A DNA stretch of 16,287 nucleotides from Spirochaetales bacterium. Lineage in GTDB: Bacteria; Spirochaetota; Spirochaetia; Sphaerochaetales; Sphaerochaetaceae. The DNA lies in the NCBI GenBank assembly GCA_017632495.1, contig JAGBRG010000241.1:1-16287 (forward strand), read 5' to 3'. Made by a program: the position numbers and the translations under genes. The notes beneath the pieces are model-generated. The model was not told the DNA's origin, made no database searches, and saw only the letters and a program-made list of their open reading frames with translations. Below are positions 1 to 6,684 of this stretch, piece by piece (the stretch's first letter is position 1; every line of letters starts with the position of its first letter).

Positions 1-979
1 TGACTAGACCTGCACGCTGTGCAAACTGTCCGAAAAGGTTTATCCAGCTGTTGATGTCGGTGGTGCAGTTGTTGCAATGAACCATGGCAACGGCCTTGCC
101 CGACGGGGTTGTGACCATGTCTATCTCGCGGTGGACCTTAAGCTTTTTGTCTGTTACGACCATTGCAAAGTCGCTTGTTCCCGCGCTGACGTTTCCGGTT
201 CCAAGGCGCACTGAGTCGGTTGCAACCATGCCTGTTGCTGCATCTCCCTCAGGAGGAGCCAAAGGAATTCCATCTTCCAGCTCTCCGCTGGGATCCAGAA
301 GTAAGGCACCTTGTTTTGTCAGTTTTCCGGCACTCTGGCCTGCCACCAGTACCTTGGGAAAGACAGCTCTTATATCAAAGCCTGTGAGCTTCTGGAACTT
401 GTCGGCCATGGTGCTGTCAAAGCCGTTTTTATCGCTGTCAATCGGAAACATGCCGGAGGCGTCATCGATTCCTATGACGTTCTCGCCGCATAAGAGGCGG
501 TGGACATAGGAAGAAAGTGTCTGTACATGGGCGACCTTGGCAATGTGGTCCTCGCAATTGAGGATGGCCTGGTAGAAGTGGGCGATGCACCAGCGCTGTG
601 GGATGTTGAATCCGAAAAGGTCTGTAAGTTTTTCGGCGGCCTGGCCTGTGATGGTGTTGCGCCATGTTCGGAACCCGCAAAGGGGCTGCCAGGAATCATC
701 GGAGGGGATGTAGCCGTGCATCATGGCGGAGATTCCGATGGCTCCTGTTGTGGTGAGCTTTACTCCGAGTTTTGCCTTCACATCATCTTTGAGGCGCGAA
801 AAGCAGGACTGAAGGCCCTTTTCAACCTCATCGTAGTGATATGTCCAGATGCCGTTTTCAAGTCTGTTCTCCCACTCAAAATCACCCGAAGCGACGGGCC
901 TGAACTGGCTGTCTATCATGACGGCCTTGATTCTTGTGGAGCCGAACTCGATTCCGATGACTGTGTTTTTAAGATCCAT
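1..979 (-). CDS. FGGY-family carbohydrate kinase, probably L-ribulokinase-like (C-terminus cut by window edge)
   Basis: Sugar kinase that should phosphorylate a ketopentose in the cytoplasm using ATP. 326 residues are visible, against roughly 500-550 for the family; the C-terminus runs off the left edge. Residues 8-23 carry the N-terminal phosphate-binding motif ([12 protein letters not shown]), 244-250 the EGDAATG segment with the presumed catalytic Asp246, and 260-269 a second phosphate motif ([10 protein letters not shown]). The start at 979 has a good ribosome-binding site, GGAGGT, at 990-985. The segments [12 protein letters not shown] and GMFPID recall the FGGY branch often annotated simply as ATPase, which includes the clostridial ribulokinase called AraK, rather than classical AraB. 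The divergent AraR-type gene supports arabinose use. The sugar specificity is inferred; xylulokinase or another pentulose kinase remains possible. Confidence 0.85.
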   Translation of the reverse strand, partial: MDLKNTVIGIEFGSTRIKAVMIDSQFRPVASGDFEWENRLENGIWTYHYDEVEKGLQSCFSRLKDDVKAKLGVKLTTTGAIGISAMMHGYIPSDDSWQPLCGFRTWRNTITGQAAEKLTDLFGFNIPQRWCIAHFYQAILNCEDHIAKVAHVQTLSSYVHRLLCGENVIGIDDASGMFPIDSDKNGFDSTMADKFQKLTGFDIRAVFPKVLVAGQSAGKLTKQGALLLDPSGELEDGIPLAPPEGDAATGMVATDSVRLGTGNVSAGTSDFAMVVTDKKLKVHREIDMVTTPSGKAVAMVHCNNCTTDINSWINLFGQFAQRAGLV

Positions 980-994
980 GGCTGACCTCCGTCT

Positions 995-1013
995 CTGACA
1001 GTGTACTGACAGT
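995..1013. repeat. Tandem CTGACAGT direct repeat at the kinase transcription start
   Basis: CTGACAGT occurs at 995-1002 and again at 1006-1013, exactly 11 bp apart, about one helical turn. The second copy also forms the small dyad ACTG-A-CAGT and overlaps the predicted -10 box of the kinase promoter; the first copy lies just downstream of the expected start site. This placement suits a repressor site, but the binding protein is unknown. Confidence 0.4.
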
Positions 1014-1040
1014 ATATCATTGTAAACTAAAATAAAACAA
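1011..1040 (-). promoter_or_regulatory. Predicted sigma-70 type promoter of the FGGY kinase
   Basis: On the minus strand TTGTTT (1040-1035) is followed after 18 bp by TATACT (1016-1011), giving a leader of about 25 nt before the kinase ATG at 979. The region is strongly A/T-rich compared with its flanks. Confidence 0.45.
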
Positions 1041-1070
1041 TACAAATATCTTTACAAATTTCTAATTTGT
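1041..1070. promoter_or_regulatory. Candidate AraR operator: two TACAAAT half-sites and an inverted ATTTGT
   Basis: TACAAAT occurs at 1041-1047 and 1053-1059, 12 bp apart. ACAAAT (1054-1059) is mirrored by ATTTGT at 1065-1070 with a 5-bp spacer. The half-site matches the ATTTGTAC/GTACAAAT words I recall for Bacillus subtilis AraR boxes, though the arm order here is reversed. The element lies within the araR promoter spacer and upstream of the kinase promoter, where it could control both genes. Confidence 0.45.
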
Positions 1071-1078
1071 GTTAGACT
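1051..1078 (+). promoter_or_regulatory. Predicted promoter of the AraR-type regulator
   Basis: TTTACA (1051-1056), 16 bp, then TAGACT (1073-1078) is the best -35/-10 pair upstream of the regulator. A small dyad, CAACT-GA-AGTTG (1080-1091), lies at the expected start site. The inverted ACAAAT/ATTTGT element occupies the spacer, consistent with autoregulation. Confidence 0.35.
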
Positions 1079-1121
1079 TCAACTGAAGTTGTATGAACAT
1101 TTTATAGTGGGGGTGCCAAAG

Positions 1122-2168
1122 ATGTCTAAGTATTCCGAGATTGCGGACGTTCTCAAGAAAGAGATTTCAGATGGCAGATATTCAGACACGGGCAGGCTTC
1201 CGACCGAGTTTGAGCTGGTAAGCCGCTTCGGTGTCAGCCGCCAGACGGTCAGGCAGGCCATCTCCAGCCTCAAGAACGACGGCGCCGTCTATCAGGTCCA
1301 GGGAAGCGGCACGTACGTGTCCACAACAAGGTCCCAGGCCAGGCCTCAGAGCGCCTTCAAAAACGTCTTCATCATCTGCACCTATATCAGCGAGTACATC
1401 TTTCCGCGCATTGTCAGCGGAATTGAGTCCACCCTCAACGGAACAGGCTATCGAATCAACCTGGCCGCCACCGGCAACAAAGTCGAACTCGAGCGCAAGA
1501 TTCTCAAGGATGTCATAAGACTCGGCGAGTGCGATGGCCTTATTGTCGAAGGCTCCAAGACGGGCTTTCCGAACCCTAACATCGCCCTTTATCAGGAAAT
1601 CGAGAGCCTGGGAATCCCGATGGTCTTCCTTCATTGCTCCTACCAGGAGCTTCCCGATTCGGTTGTTGTTGGCATGGACGACAAGGCCGGTGGAAAAATC
1701 GCATCACAGAAGCTGATAGAGCACGGCTGCAGAAACATCCTTGGAATCTTCAAATCAGATGACAGACAGGGCCTTCTGCGCTACGCAGGCTTCTCCGAAG
1801 GCATAATCGAGACAGGACTTGGCCTTGACCGCTCCGATGTCAGATGGTACACCACCGAGGATGTCCAGGACCGCGGAATGACCATTGACAGCGGCATTAC
1901 GGACCTGATTTCCCAGAAGAATATAGATGGCATTGTCTGCTACAACGATATGGTCGCCTCGGATCTTGTGAAAGAGCTCACCAAAGCCGGCATCGGCGTT
2001 CCCAAGCTCGTCAGCTTTGACGACAGCTATCTTGCCCATTCCTCGCAAGTCAGATTCGAGTCCCTCGGTCACAGAAAAGAAGAGCTCGGAATCCTTGCCG
2101 CCGAGAAGATCCGCAATATGATCGAGGGCAAAAAGGAAAAGTCCGAGTTCCTTTCATGGATAGTCTGA
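1122..2168 (+). CDS. araR: AraR-type transcriptional repressor (GntR helix-turn-helix plus LacI/GalR-like sensor domain)
   Basis: Predicted repressor of arabinose genes, released when sugar binds. Residues 1-70 form a GntR winged helix-turn-helix (LPTEFELVSRFGVSRQTVRQ) followed by the wing segment VQGSGTYVS. The rest is a periplasmic-binding-protein-like effector domain. The segment TYISEYIFPRIVSGIE closely matches what I recall of B. subtilis AraR at the domain junction, and the unusual GntR/LacI hybrid architecture is that of AraR. The ATG at 1122 was chosen over an upstream in-frame TTG at 1089 because a G-rich site (1109-1113) precedes it and the product then aligns with AraR from its first residues. 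The protein is 348 residues and ends at FLSWIV, lacking the last few residues (an R-S containing tail) usual in the family. It is divergent from a sugar kinase, as expected for a local regulator. Confidence 0.85.
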   Translation: MSKYSEIADVLKKEISDGRYSDTGRLPTEFELVSRFGVSRQTVRQAISSLKNDGAVYQVQGSGTYVSTTRSQARPQSAFKNVFIICTYISEYIFPRIVSGIESTLNGTGYRINLAATGNKVELERKILKDVIRLGECDGLIVEGSKTGFPNPNIALYQEIESLGIPMVFLHCSYQELPDSVVVGMDDKAGGKIASQKLIEHGCRNILGIFKSDDRQGLLRYAGFSEGIIETGLGLDRSDVRWYTTEDVQDRGMTIDSGITDLISQKNIDGIVCYNDMVASDLVKELTKAGIGVPKLVSFDDSYLAHSSQVRFESLGHRKEELGILAAEKIRNMIEGKKEKSEFLSWIV

Positions 2169-2179
2169 AAGCCTTTCAG
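2165..2179. repeat. Small perfect hairpin across the convergent stop codons of araR and recJ
   Basis: CTGAAA (2165-2170), loop GCC, TTTCAG (2174-2179). The stem contains both stop codons of the two convergent genes, which are only 7 bp apart. No T-run follows on either strand, so it is not a standard intrinsic terminator, and at 6 bp it could be chance. Confidence 0.35.
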
Positions 2180-4302
2180 TGTCGTCTCATATCCATCACA
2201 GTCAGCTGAATAAGCTCCTGGTTTTTGTAGTAGTTTCGTCCCATCTTAAAGACCACATCCACAATATCGCCTTCCGAGAAGTCCGTTCCGACTCTCTGGC
2301 CTGCGCTCCAGAAAACGCATGACCACTGAAGAGAGCCATAAGAGATGTTGACCCTAAGGTGCGCATGGGCGGGGTCCTTTGAGTTCTGCATCGCCATGAG
2401 GCTTTCGACTCTGGCACCTTCTATGAGAAACAATAGGGGGCTGCTCTGTTCGCCGTAGGGCTCAAAGCGCTCGACAGTCTGAAGAAGGTTCTCACTCATG
2501 TCTTCCTTTGTAAGAACGGCGTCCACATCCAAGATCTCGTCGGCTTCGCTCTGCGGGCAGTCCAGATAGTCCACGTCCTCGGAGATGCGGATGCATAATT
2601 CATCCACCTTGTCAGGGTCCAGAGAGAATCCTCCGGCCTGGGCGTGGCCGCCGTAGTCGTCAAAGAGATCGGCGTAGTTTGAAAGAAAATCGTGGCAGTT
2701 AAAGCCCTCGGCGCTACGCATAGATCCTATGGCCCTTCCGTCGTCGGTTGCCGTAATCACAATGGCAGGGCACTTGAAGGCCTTAAGGAGCCTTGTTGCG
2801 ATGATGCCAGTGATTCCGCGGGCGATGTTGGTGTCATTTACAAGAACCATCTTGGTTCCGAAACTCTCATAGCTTTTTTTTGCCTTGTTCTGAAGACGTG
2901 TCCAGGCTTCTTCGCCAAGGCGCTGGCGCTCCTTGTTGAGCTTTCCAAGTTCCTGGGCGTGCTCCATGGCACTGACCTGGTCTGTGGAAAGGAGCATGTC
3001 AATGGCCTCGTCCGGACGCCCCAGGCGCCCTGATGCGTTCAGAAGCGGGGATATCTGCCAGCCTACATCCGTTGTGGAGAGCTTTCTTCCCAGAAGATTC
3101 TGCATGGCCAAAAACGGCCTGAGGCTTTCGCGTGGTTGGGTCTCAAGAACCTTCAGTCCTGCTTTGACAAGGATTCTGTTTTCATCGGTCATGGGCATAA
3201 GATCGCTGATCGTTCCTATGGCCACGAGGTCCATGATGTTCTGATAGTCCTTGTAGAGGGCAGGCGTTGTTGCGCGAACATAGGCACCGAAGAGTCCGAT
3301 CAGGGTATCAAGCTCGCTTCTGACCTGTGTGTACAGGGCAAAGCGGCTGACCTGGCTTAAGGCAAAAAGCGATTTTCCACGGATGCCGGGCAGGGCTTTC
3401 TGAAGCTCGTCGCGAAGCTCGCCTGTGTAGATATCGGCCTTTGGAAAGGCCTTTTTCAGCTGAAGCATCTCCTGGTCGCGGTCAAGGACATAAATCGGAG
3501 TTCCGGAAGAGAGGAACTTCACAAGGCGGCTGTTGTGCTCGGGCAGTGTGCCGGGAACTACTTCCTCGGCGATGCGCCCTGTGACCTGGAGGTTCTCGAT
3601 TCGGGCTGCCTCAATGACCACGGTGTCGTTTCCCGGGTATGAGTGAAGCAGGATGACAGGGGAGCGGTAGAACTTGCTCTGGGCAAAGCGCATGGCCCAG
3701 ATGCATTTTGCAACCACGCCGACACCTGCAAGGGACTCGAACGGATAGCCGCAGCCTGTGACCTTCGGGTCAATGATGGCGCTGGCCGGCGGAAGGTCGC
3801 TTGCGGGGATGTGGTGGTCCGTGACAAGAACATCAAGGCCATGGCTCTGAGCATAGTCGATTTCACTGATGCAGGAGATTCCGCAGTCAACTGTGATGGC
3901 AAGCGTCACGCCGTCTTTGATGGCCTGTTTTATGCTGGAAGGTGTCATTCCGTAGGGCTCATCGCCCATCGGGACCGTGTATGACGCATCAAGGCCCATC
4001 TGACGAAGTTCTGTCACAAGTAGTGCCGTGCTTGTGATGCCGTCCACATCGCGGTCGCCGAAGACGCGAACCTTCTCGTTGTCCTCAACGGCCTGAAGGA
4101 TGCGGTCGCAGAAAAACTCCATGTCCTCGAATAGGAACGGGTTGTGCAGAAAAGAGATATCATTTTCCAGCCAGAATCTGACTTTGTCCGGTGAGCAAAC
4201 ACCTCTTCCTGCGAGGATCCTTGCAGAAATCAGGTTCAGGGCGAACCTGTCCTGCAGCGCCTTGATATCCTCATAGGCGGCTTGTCTGATTTTCCATTTC
4301 AT
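2176..4302 (-). CDS. recJ: Single-stranded-DNA-specific 5'-3' exonuclease RecJ, with a large internal insertion
   Basis: DHH-family nuclease that degrades single-stranded DNA 5' to 3' in RecFOR recombination, base-excision and mismatch repair, using Mn2+ or Mg2+. Visible motifs: FGDRDVDGITS (81-91; the usual form is DYDADG), TVDCG (137-141), TDHH (161-164), GVGVVAK (193-199), DLVAIGTISDLMP (358-370), NASGRLGRP (422-430) and the DHHA1 signature GGHAQAGGFS (551-560), followed by a C-terminal OB-like region. At 708 residues it is longer than the roughly 570 of E. coli RecJ. Most of the excess lies between GVGVVAK and DLVAIGT (about 205-352), where the family normally has a short helical stretch. 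It is the last gene of an operon whose previous gene, recO, acts in the same pathway. The start at 4302 has no adjacent ribosome-binding site and is preceded by a hairpin. Confidence 0.95.
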   Translation of the reverse strand: MKWKIRQAAYEDIKALQDRFALNLISARILAGRGVCSPDKVRFWLENDISFLHNPFLFEDMEFFCDRILQAVEDNEKVRVFGDRDVDGITSTALLVTELRQMGLDASYTVPMGDEPYGMTPSSIKQAIKDGVTLAITVDCGISCISEIDYAQSHGLDVLVTDHHIPASDLPPASAIIDPKVTGCGYPFESLAGVGVVAKCIWAMRFAQSKFYRSPVILLHSYPGNDTVVIEAARIENLQVTGRIAEEVVPGTLPEHNSRLVKFLSSGTPIYVLDRDQEMLQLKKAFPKADIYTGELRDELQKALPGIRGKSLFALSQVSRFALYTQVRSELDTLIGLFGAYVRATTPALYKDYQNIMDLVAIGTISDLMPMTDENRILVKAGLKVLETQPRESLRPFLAMQNLLGRKLSTTDVGWQISPLLNASGRLGRPDEAIDMLLSTDQVSAMEHAQELGKLNKERQRLGEEAWTRLQNKAKKSYESFGTKMVLVNDTNIARGITGIIATRLLKAFKCPAIVITATDDGRAIGSMRSAEGFNCHDFLSNYADLFDDYGGHAQAGGFSLDPDKVDELCIRISEDVDYLDCPQSEADEILDVDAVLTKEDMSENLLQTVERFEPYGEQSSPLLFLIEGARVESLMAMQNSKDPAHAHLRVNISYGSLQWSCVFWSAGQRVGTDFSEGDIVDVVFKMGRNYYKNQELIQLTVMDMRRH

Positions 4303-4313
4303 CTATATAACCG

Positions 4314-4331
4314 AGCCGCCCGAAGGTGGCT
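4314..4331 (-). promoter_or_regulatory. UUCG-tetraloop hairpin between a distant Shine-Dalgarno and the recJ start
   Basis: On the transcribed strand AGCCACC-UUCG-GGCGGCU folds into a 7-bp stem with one A-C mismatch and a C(UUCG)G loop, a loop type known for high stability. It ends 11 nt before the recJ ATG. GGAG sits immediately upstream of the hairpin, about 30 nt from the start. No U-run follows, so it is not a terminator. Confidence 0.5.
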
Positions 4332-4391
4332 TCTCCAAAAATAAAAATACAAATTAGGGTACTTTAAGAATAAGGGAAAAATGTGGACCTT

Positions 4392-5132
4392 TCAACTGAA
4401 TGACGACAGTTCTTTCAGTGTCTTAAGAGGGCTTTGAATAAAGACAGATGCCCATCTGAGCATATAGCGGAATATTCTGTCTTCGGCCGCGGCATTGATC
4501 TCAACACCTATCGCCTCATTGAAGCTCATGGGCATTGTGTGTCTGAGATAGCGCCTGGAGCCCGGAAGTAGGATAAGGTATTCGGAGTCCGAGCAGCCCT
4601 TACAGCACGGAACTCCCATGGGATTTGAGAAAAAAAGTGTCTCGTCTTCCGCATAAGGTTTGTCGCAGACAGGGCAGGACTCAAGATCGCATGCCGTGCC
4701 TGAAATCTGCATCAGCTTCCAGATAAATGAAGCTGTGATTCTCTTTCTGTTCTGCGGTTTCTGCTCAAGTGCCTTAAGGGCATCGCAGATAAGACCGAAG
4801 GTCTGATCCGGCTCATCAGAAGGAGATTTTGCGATAATCTCGCAGAAGAAGGCTGCCGTGTAGGTGCACGCAAGGTCCTCGGTTATGGACATGGGCACAA
4901 AGGAGCTTACAGCCTCCACAACCGAGTACTCGTTCTTGACGGGGTTGTGGTAGATCTGCATATCGCTGATTGAGAAAAGAGGCGCAAGAGCCGTCTTCTT
5001 GCCCTTGCGCCCTCCGAAAATGATGGCATCCACAAGGCCCAGTTCGGGCGAGAGAAGGGTGACTGCCTTGTGCAGCTCCCCGAAGCGTCTCACAGAAAGA
5101 ACTACGGCCTGTGTGCTTATGTTTCGTTCCAT
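4392..5132 (-). CDS. recO: DNA repair/recombination mediator RecO
   Basis: RecO works with RecR to load RecA onto SSB-coated single-stranded DNA. The 246-residue length is normal for the family. The N-terminal OB fold is seen in ISTQAVVLSVRRFGELHK (5-22) and in the GG-R-GKK segment (40-46). A zinc-finger pattern follows: C153-P-V-C156 and C176/C177-x-x-C180, with the usual FFSNPMGVPCCKGC context. The start at 5132 lies 3 bp after the stop of the Lrp-like gene, with only a short AGG before it, so translation is probably coupled to the upstream gene. recJ follows 89 bp downstream on the same strand, which fits joint action in RecFOR-type gap repair. Confidence 0.92.
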   Translation of the reverse strand: MERNISTQAVVLSVRRFGELHKAVTLLSPELGLVDAIIFGGRKGKKTALAPLFSISDMQIYHNPVKNEYSVVEAVSSFVPMSITEDLACTYTAAFFCEIIAKSPSDEPDQTFGLICDALKALEQKPQNRKRITASFIWKLMQISGTACDLESCPVCDKPYAEDETLFFSNPMGVPCCKGCSDSEYLILLPGSRRYLRHTMPMSFNEAIGVEINAAAEDRIFRYMLRWASVFIQSPLKTLKELSSFS

Positions 5133-5135
5133 AAC

Positions 5136-5585
5136 CTAGAGGATGAACGGGATCATGAAGTTGTGAGCCTGGTACACGACGAACGTCTCCACATCGGAGA
5201 TTCCCTTGATTTTGGAAAGCTCGTTCTTGAAGAAGTTCAGAAGGCTCTGGTCGTCCTGCGTGCTTGTCACAAGCTGGACAATCAGGTCATATCTTCCCGT
5301 GACCACGACAACAGAGATGACTCCCTTGAGGCTAAGCATCTCCTTGGCCTTGAGCTCAAGATCCAGCGTGCTGAGCTTGATGCCCATGATCACGACCTGC
5401 ATCTCGGGAATGCTCTGCGGGTCCACAAGGCCGGAAATCTGAAGAACTCCGTCCTCCAGAAGCTTGTTGACTCTGGATCTGACGGTGTTCTCGGTGATTC
5501 CGATCTTTTCGGCTATTGTAGAGAATGCTTTGCGTCCGTTGCTCAGCTCTTTGATTATGGCTTTGTTGGTCTCGTCAAGTTTCAT
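5136..5585 (-). CDS. Lrp/AsnC-family transcriptional regulator
   Basis: Small DNA-binding regulator of the feast/famine family, 149 residues, typical length. Residues 3-50 form the AsnC-type helix-turn-helix (TIAEKIGITENTVRSRVNKL) and 62-145 the ligand-binding RAM/AsnC domain, with the characteristic GRYDLIV segment at 97-103. Members sense amino acids and form octameric discs. Its start codon shares one base with the stop of the upstream dehydrogenase gene (TGATG), so the two are translationally coupled. This suggests, but does not prove, that it senses serine or a related amino acid and controls this operon. The true ligand cannot be read from sequence. Confidence 0.9.
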   Translation of the reverse strand: MKLDETNKAIIKELSNGRKAFSTIAEKIGITENTVRSRVNKLLEDGVLQISGLVDPQSIPEMQVVIMGIKLSTLDLELKAKEMLSLKGVISVVVVTGRYDLIVQLVTSTQDDQSLLNFFKNELSKIKGISDVETFVVYQAHNFMIPFIL

Positions 5586-6469
5586 CAGAGCTTGCCTTCA
5601 GCCTTCAGGCCTTTGATGGTCTCAATGATCTCGTCACCGATTCTGTTGAGGTTCTCGTTGCTGTTGGCTCCGACGTGCGGGGTCAGTGTGACGTGCTTGG
5701 CCTTGAGAATCGGGTAGTCTGCTGCCGGTGGGTCGTTTGGATAAACGTCGGCGCAGTACCATGTGACCTGACCCTCATCAAGAGCCTTGACCATGTCATC
5801 GGCATCGATGATTGCACCACGGGCTGCGTTGATGATGACAGGCTTCTTGTTCATGATTGAGAAGAGCTTCTTGTTGAACATTCCGCGGGTCTCGTCAGTA
5901 AGCGGCATGTGGATCGAGATGTAGTCGGCATCCTTGACAGCGTCCTCGACAGACGGGACAAGCTTTGCCACAGCTGAGCTTGAGACGTACTTATCATAGG
6001 CCACGACATCCATGCCGAAGGCCTTTGCACGCTCGGCGACCTTGCTGGCGATGTTTCCGATTCCAAGCAGTCCGAGTGTCTTACCGTAAAGCTCGGTTCT
6101 CTTGATGTTCTTCAGCCACTGTCCGGCCTTCATGCCCTCATCGTACTCGACAATGTGGTTGGGGACGCTGAGCATAAGTGCGAATGTCAGCTCGGCAACC
6201 GCGATGGCGCTTGATTTGGGGGTATTGCGGACGATGATGCCCTTGGACTCGGCATAGGCCTTGTCGATGTTGTCAATTCCGACGCCGCCTCTGATGATGA
6301 GCTTGCAATTCTTTGCGGCATCAATATATTCCTTGTTACAGATTGTCTTTGCCCTGACAAGAATAACGTCAGCCTCTGTGGCCTTTGCCTTGTCGGTGGT
6401 AACGTCTCCGAACGCCTTGAGCTTCGATTCAAGTGATGCGTCAAATGCATCTGAAATAAGAATGAGCAT
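5585..6469 (-). CDS. D-isomer-specific 2-hydroxyacid dehydrogenase, short SerA-like (phosphoglycerate dehydrogenase family)
   Basis: NAD-dependent dehydrogenase of the SerA family; the likely reaction is oxidation of 3-phosphoglycerate, first step of serine synthesis, though other hydroxyacids are possible. At 294 residues it holds only the substrate and nucleotide domains and lacks the C-terminal ACT domain of longer SerA proteins. Visible: IIRGGVGIDNID (58-69), nucleotide loop GIGNIA (136-141, with Ala in place of the last Gly), catalytic Arg217 in NAARG, His265 in TPHVGA, and DVYPNDPP (241-248), where Asp246 stands at the usual catalytic Glu. The start at 6469 is supported by a perfect AGGAGG at 6479-6474; an in-frame ATG at 6547 would add 26 residues that look like leader DNA. 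It opens the operon with the Lrp-like gene, recO and recJ. Confidence 0.85.
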   Translation of the reverse strand: MLILISDAFDASLESKLKAFGDVTTDKAKATEADVILVRAKTICNKEYIDAAKNCKLIIRGGVGIDNIDKAYAESKGIIVRNTPKSSAIAVAELTFALMLSVPNHIVEYDEGMKAGQWLKNIKRTELYGKTLGLLGIGNIASKVAERAKAFGMDVVAYDKYVSSSAVAKLVPSVEDAVKDADYISIHMPLTDETRGMFNKKLFSIMNKKPVIINAARGAIIDADDMVKALDEGQVTWYCADVYPNDPPAADYPILKAKHVTLTPHVGANSNENLNRIGDEIIETIKGLKAEGKL

Positions 6470-6483
6470 GTTTCCTCCTGTTC

Positions 6484-6497
6484 GCGGCTTGGGCCGC
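6484..6497 (-). promoter_or_regulatory. GC-rich hairpin in the dehydrogenase leader
   Basis: On the minus strand GCGGC-CCAA-GCCGC forms a perfect 5-bp stem that ends 4 nt before the AGGAGG ribosome-binding site. The leader is only about 45 nt, too short for a known riboswitch class, but the hairpin could affect translation or mRNA stability. Confidence 0.35.
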
Positions 6498-6519
6498 AGC
6501 ATTGTTTTCAACACTGATA

Positions 6520-6547
6520 ATTGTATCATGGTTTTCGCATAAGTCAA
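6520..6547 (-). promoter_or_regulatory. Predicted promoter of the dehydrogenase-lrp-recO-recJ operon
   Basis: TTGACT (6547-6542), 16-bp spacer, TACAAT (6525-6520) on the minus strand. The -35 matches the consensus at five of six positions. The start site would fall about 40-45 nt before the ATG at 6469. Confidence 0.6.
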
Positions 6548-6638
6548 AATTTTAATGAGAAAACTGCTGGAAAAATCAAAAAAAGAGTTGTCTGTTGTGT
6601 TTTTCCGTTATTCGTCAAAGAATTGGACGTCAGTGGGG

Positions 6639-6666
6639 TTTAATTTACCCAGCCTTTTGATATAAT
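6639..6666 (+). promoter_or_regulatory. Predicted extended -10 promoter of the acyltransferase gene
   Basis: A consensus TATAAT at 6661-6666 is preceded by TG one base upstream (6658-6659), the extended -10 form. The -35 region is poor (TTTAAT at 6639-6644, 16-bp spacer). GGGT/ACCC (6636-6639 and 6647-6650) forms a small dyad over the -35 region. The expected start is about 12 nt before the gene. Confidence 0.6.
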
Positions 6667-6684
6667 AGACTGCGGGGGTCTGTC

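Noticed and set aside
84..985. Plus-strand open frames at the left edge
   Set aside because: They lie antisense to the FGGY kinase, whose motifs and ribosome-binding site are clear.
6470..6520. Riboswitch or T-box before the dehydrogenase
   Set aside because: The leader is about 45 nt with a single 5-bp hairpin, too small for known classes.
6470..6547. Upstream ATG extending the dehydrogenase by 26 residues
   Set aside because: The extension covers the predicted promoter and leader hairpin, while the ATG at 6469 has a perfect AGGAGG.
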